Assembly (NCBI GenBank): GCA_036749735.1
Contig: DAINXV010000001.1
Coordinates: forward strand, 124,001-188,000
Source of the DNA: Lawsonella sp012842085
Lineage (GTDB): Bacteria > Actinomycetota > Actinomycetes > Mycobacteriales > Mycobacteriaceae
DNA: 64,000 nucleotides
Reading direction: 5' to 3'
Shown one piece after another: positions 61,617 to 64,000 of this stretch (the first letter of the stretch is position 1; the number at the start of each line of letters is the position of its first letter). The notes beneath the pieces were generated by a model. The model worked only from the letters and a program-made list of their open reading frames with translations. It was not told the origin of the DNA and made no database searches. The translations under genes were made by a program, and so were the position numbers.

Positions 61617-62846
61617 TCAGGCAACTAACAAATTAGTGACTATCCCGTCGGCTAGGAGACGCCCGCGCCGGGTCAGAACCAATGCGCGCGGCTCCCCTTT
61701 CCATTTCGCCAAACCATCTTCCACAGCCTGCTCCGCAACTTCCCTTTGCTGCCAATTCAGAACCGTTTCCGGGAGTCCTTCAGCCACCCGCAGCTGCAGC
61801 ATAATGGTTTCTTCTTGGCGTTCTTCGGGGCTTAGCACTTCACACCAATCGGCGGGATAGTGGCCAGCTTCCATAAGCTCCGCATACCGGCGCGGATTTT
61901 TGCGGATACTCCAGCGGACGCCCCCTAAGTATCCGTGTGCACCTGGGCCAACCGCCCACCAGTTTCCGCCCGTCCAATACCCCATATTGTGGCGGCAACG
62001 CGCGGCCTGGTTGGTGCCGTCTTCCCCAAGTTTCGCCCAGTTGGAAATCTCGTACCACCGGAAGCCTGCACTGTAGAGAATCTTGTCTATCGCCAAATAC
62101 CGGGATGCTTGTAGATCCTCATCTACGGGCGGGATTTCGCCGCGCCGTACTTTACGGGACAGTGCCGTGCCCGGCTCAACAGTTAATGCATAGGCCGACA
62201 CATGGTCCACCTCGGTCTCCAGCACCGTCTCGAGCGTGCGGGCCACCTCATCTGAACTTTCCCCGGGTGTTCCGTAAATAATGTCCAGGTTGAGGTGTTC
62301 AAAGCCAGCGGCGATTGCTTCTTTAATGGCGGCAGTAGCACGTGCCGGGGTGTGGCGTCGGTCCAGCAAACCCAATATGCGCGGTTCTGAAGACTGCATG
62401 CCGAGTGATAGTCGTGTCACGCCGGCTTCGCGCCAATTGTCGAAAAGCTCTGGGGAGGTACTTTCCGGGTTTGCTTCCGCCGTGATTTCCGCATCTTTAG
62501 CAACACCGAATTCGGAGCGCACCGTATCCAACAGTGGCACTAGCCTCTCCCCCAACAAACTGGGGGTTCCGCCGCCCACAAAAATGGTGTCGACGGCCGG
62601 TATCTCCAACTCGTTGCGGTCGATGATTTCGGCGCTTTTCCGGATCTCTTGTTGGGCGGTCTGCACCCAATCCCCTATCGGGTCATCCCCCGGATAGGTT
62701 TCCAGCGCATAGGTGTTGAAGTCGCAATATCCGCAGCGGGAGGTGCAGAAAGGGACGTGGATGTAGAAGCCGAAGGGGCGGTCAAACGTTGCGGTGTCGG
62801 CTTTTTGCCAAGGTACCGTCACACTTTCAAAAGAGGAAATAGTCAT
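61617..62846 (-). CDS. hemW: Radical-SAM haem chaperone HemW
   Basis: 409 residues. Radical-SAM cluster motif CTSRCGYC in FCTSRCGYCDFNTYA (CxxxCxxC), then GGGTPSLL and the C-terminal HemN-like domain (NMGYWTGGNWWAVGPGAHGYLG). Formerly called coproporphyrinogen III oxidase; now regarded as a haem-transfer protein. The start overlaps the preceding gene's stop by four bases. Confidence 0.93.
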   Translation of the reverse strand: MTISSFESVTVPWQKADTATFDRPFGFYIHVPFCTSRCGYCDFNTYALETYPGDDPIGDWVQTAQQEIRKSAEIIDRNELEIPAVDTIFVGGGTPSLLGERLVPLLDTVRSEFGVAKDAEITAEANPESTSPELFDNWREAGVTRLSLGMQSSEPRILGLLDRRHTPARATAAIKEAIAAGFEHLNLDIIYGTPGESSDEVARTLETVLETEVDHVSAYALTVEPGTALSRKVRRGEIPPVDEDLQASRYLAIDKILYSAGFRWYEISNWAKLGEDGTNQAARCRHNMGYWTGGNWWAVGPGAHGYLGGVRWSIRKNPRRYAELMEAGHYPADWCEVLSPEERQEETIMLQLRVAEGLPETVLNWQQREVAEQAVEDGLAKWKGEPRALVLTRRGRLLADGIVTNLLVA

Positions 62847-63088
62847 GGTTCCATGTTTTTCTGCGAGGCGGTTGACGTGTCTGAAACGAATGGTTCCTCC
62901 TCGATGGGGTCATCTACGCGGCGCCGATAAGCCCGCTGAACCGCATCGATGGGAGGCAGTACAACATATTTGGCCAGTACATAAGCAAGCGGAATCAGAA
63001 TGAGCAGCGCGAGCAGCAGCTGCCACCCCACTGCAAGCCCAACGAACCATGAGGCAACGCTATTGGTCCAACTAATAAAACTGTCCAT
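62843..63088 (-). CDS. Small membrane protein of unknown function
   Basis: 81 residues. One long or two close hydrophobic segments at about 13-45 (VASWFVGLAVGW, LLLALLILIPLAYVLA), a short basic stretch (RAYRRR) and an acidic C-terminus. No family recognised with certainty. Coupled to hemW by the ATGA overlap. Confidence 0.7.
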   Translation of the reverse strand: MDSFISWTNSVASWFVGLAVGWQLLLALLILIPLAYVLAKYVVLPPIDAVQRAYRRRVDDPIEEEPFVSDTSTASQKNMEP

Positions 63089-63109
63089 GCGTGCTCCGAA
63101 GTAGTGTCG

Positions 63110-64000
63110 TTAGACCAGTCCGCGGCGTTCAAGGAGGGGTGTAATATCCTTTTTTCTTCCGCGGAATTCCTGGTAGGCGTCCATGTAGTTGATGGAACCG
63201 CCTCTAGCAAGAATCATATCGCGAAGCCGGGCACCCGCTGCCGGATTAAGCCCGCCCTGTTCATTGACCCACTCCACGGTGTCAGCGTCCAACACTTCCG
63301 CCCAAATGTAGCTGTAGTATCCAGCCGAATAGCCACCCGCAAAAATGTGCTGGTAGTAGCTAGTGCGGTAGCGCGGAGCAATATTGTCAACCAGCAGGCC
63401 GGCATCCGCGAGCGCCTGGTTTTCAAAGTCTGGGATGGAGAAGTTGTCTCCCAGTTTCTGCAAATCCTCCACGGTGACGTAGTGCCAGGCCAGGTCAATG
63501 ATGCTGGCGGCAAGGTATTCAACGGTGGAAAATCCTTGGCCAAATTTTTGGGCTGCCTTAATTTTCTCCACCAGTTCGGAGGGGATGACGTTGCCGTGGT
63601 CGTCTTTCGCATAGTGGGTAATGGTGTCTGGGTGAAGTGCCCACATTTCATTGAACTGGGAGGGGAACTCCACAAAGTCGCGCGGCACATTGGTGCCGGA
63701 GAATAGAGGGTACTGAACCGCAGATAGCAGCCCATGCAGCGCGTGGCCGAATTCGTGGAAAAGCGTTTCGACCTCATCCAGGGTGAGGTACACCTCTTCG
63801 CCTGCGGCCGGGGGGTTAAGGTTCAGCACGTTAATAACAATTGGCTGTTGCCCCAAAAGATGGTTTTGGTCGATGATGCTATTCATCCAGGCGCCGCCCC
63901 GTTTGGTAGGACGGGTGTAATAGTCGGTGAGCAGAAGCCCAATACCTGCGCCGGAGGCCAGATCCGTCACCTCCCACACTTGCGTGTCGGGAGTGAAACC
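63110..64000 (-). CDS. M3-family metallopeptidase (Dcp/oligopeptidase A type), C-terminal part
   Basis: The frame is open to the window edge (GFTPDTQVWEVTD before the first internal GTG), so the N-terminal half is missing. The zinc motif HEFGH in TLFHEFGHALHGLL is present, with the M3 blocks GGAWMNSIIDQN, VPRDFVEFPSQFNEMWA (third zinc ligand Glu downstream of HEXXH) and FAGGYSAGYYSYIWAEVLDAD. Peptidyl-dipeptidase Dcp is favoured from these blocks. Cytosolic peptide breakdown. Confidence 0.93.
   Translation of the reverse strand, partial: GFTPDTQVWEVTDLASGAGIGLLLTDYYTRPTKRGGAWMNSIIDQNHLLGQQPIVINVLNLNPPAAGEEVYLTLDEVETLFHEFGHALHGLLSAVQYPLFSGTNVPRDFVEFPSQFNEMWALHPDTITHYAKDDHGNVIPSELVEKIKAAQKFGQGFSTVEYLAASIIDLAWHYVTVEDLQKLGDNFSIPDFENQALADAGLLVDNIAPRYRTSYYQHIFAGGYSAGYYSYIWAEVLDADTVEWVNEQGGLNPAAGARLRDMILARGGSINYMDAYQEFRGRKKDITPLLERRGLV

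Noticed and set aside
1..64000. CRISPR arrays, insertion sequences, prophage or rRNA genes
   Set aside because: No regularly spaced repeats, transposase or integrase frames, or rRNA core sequences were seen on either strand.

Overview
The window is a gene-dense chromosomal segment of an actinomycete. Gene families and order (lipA-DUF4191-glnA1, glnE-glnA2, Hip1-like protease, NIF3-HAD, DUF3052-MabR-AcpM, dnaG-dgt, glyS-smtB-uppS-recO-era-CorC-ybeY-phoH, rsmE-dnaJ2-hrcA-hemW) follow, as I remember it, the Mycobacterium tuberculosis order from about Rv2218 to Rv2388. This places the organism in the mycolic-acid lineage (Mycobacteriales/Corynebacteriales). GC is moderate, several M. tuberculosis neighbours are missing, and a complete nuo operon is present (usually absent from Corynebacterium). 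Together these suggest a small-genome, probably host-associated relative, for example something like Lawsonella; the genus is an inference.

Layout. 1-3.15 kb: end of lipA, a DUF4191 membrane protein and glnA1 with a GlnR-type box. 3.2-8.0 kb: an accessory block (esterase, hmuTUV-like haem importer, and a divergent secreted neocarzinostatin-like protein sharing an iron-box-like operator). 8.0-14.3 kb: glnE, glnA2 and a secreted TAP-type protease. 14.4-20.6 kb: small envelope proteins, alanine dehydrogenase, a 0.7-kb gene-free gap, RNase P RNA, a histidine phosphatase without the usual RNase H half, NIF3, a HAD phosphatase and a small membrane protein. 20.7-36.9 kb: an atypical receiver protein behind a 20-bp perfect palindrome, then nuoA-N complete and collinear; nuoG has an apparent one-base insertion close to its 3' end.

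36.9-44.4 kb: tRNA-Val, DUF3052, a MabR-like regulator with acpM but no fabD/kasA/kasB, DUF3145, tRNA-Met/Ile2 (CAU), a CDF metal exporter, a methyltransferase, an ABC-F ATPase, a broken Tat-exported metallophosphoesterase and tRNA-Asn. 44.5-53.0 kb: dnaG (with altered zinc-ligand positions), dgt, a TPM-domain coiled-coil membrane protein, a TRIC-type channel, glyS and smtB (Zur partner absent). 53.0-64.0 kb: a leftward housekeeping run from uppS to the start of hrcA with a CIRCE-like element, then hemW, a small membrane protein and the C-terminal part of an M3 peptidase.

How it fits together: glnA1, glnA2 and glnE form the nitrogen-assimilation module (synthetase and its adenylylating enzyme). 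The hmu block is iron acquisition. The nuo block is respiration and may be tied to iron status by a similar operator. The MabR/AcpM pair looks like the remnant of a FAS-II locus. No insertion sequence, CRISPR array, prophage or rRNA operon was seen.
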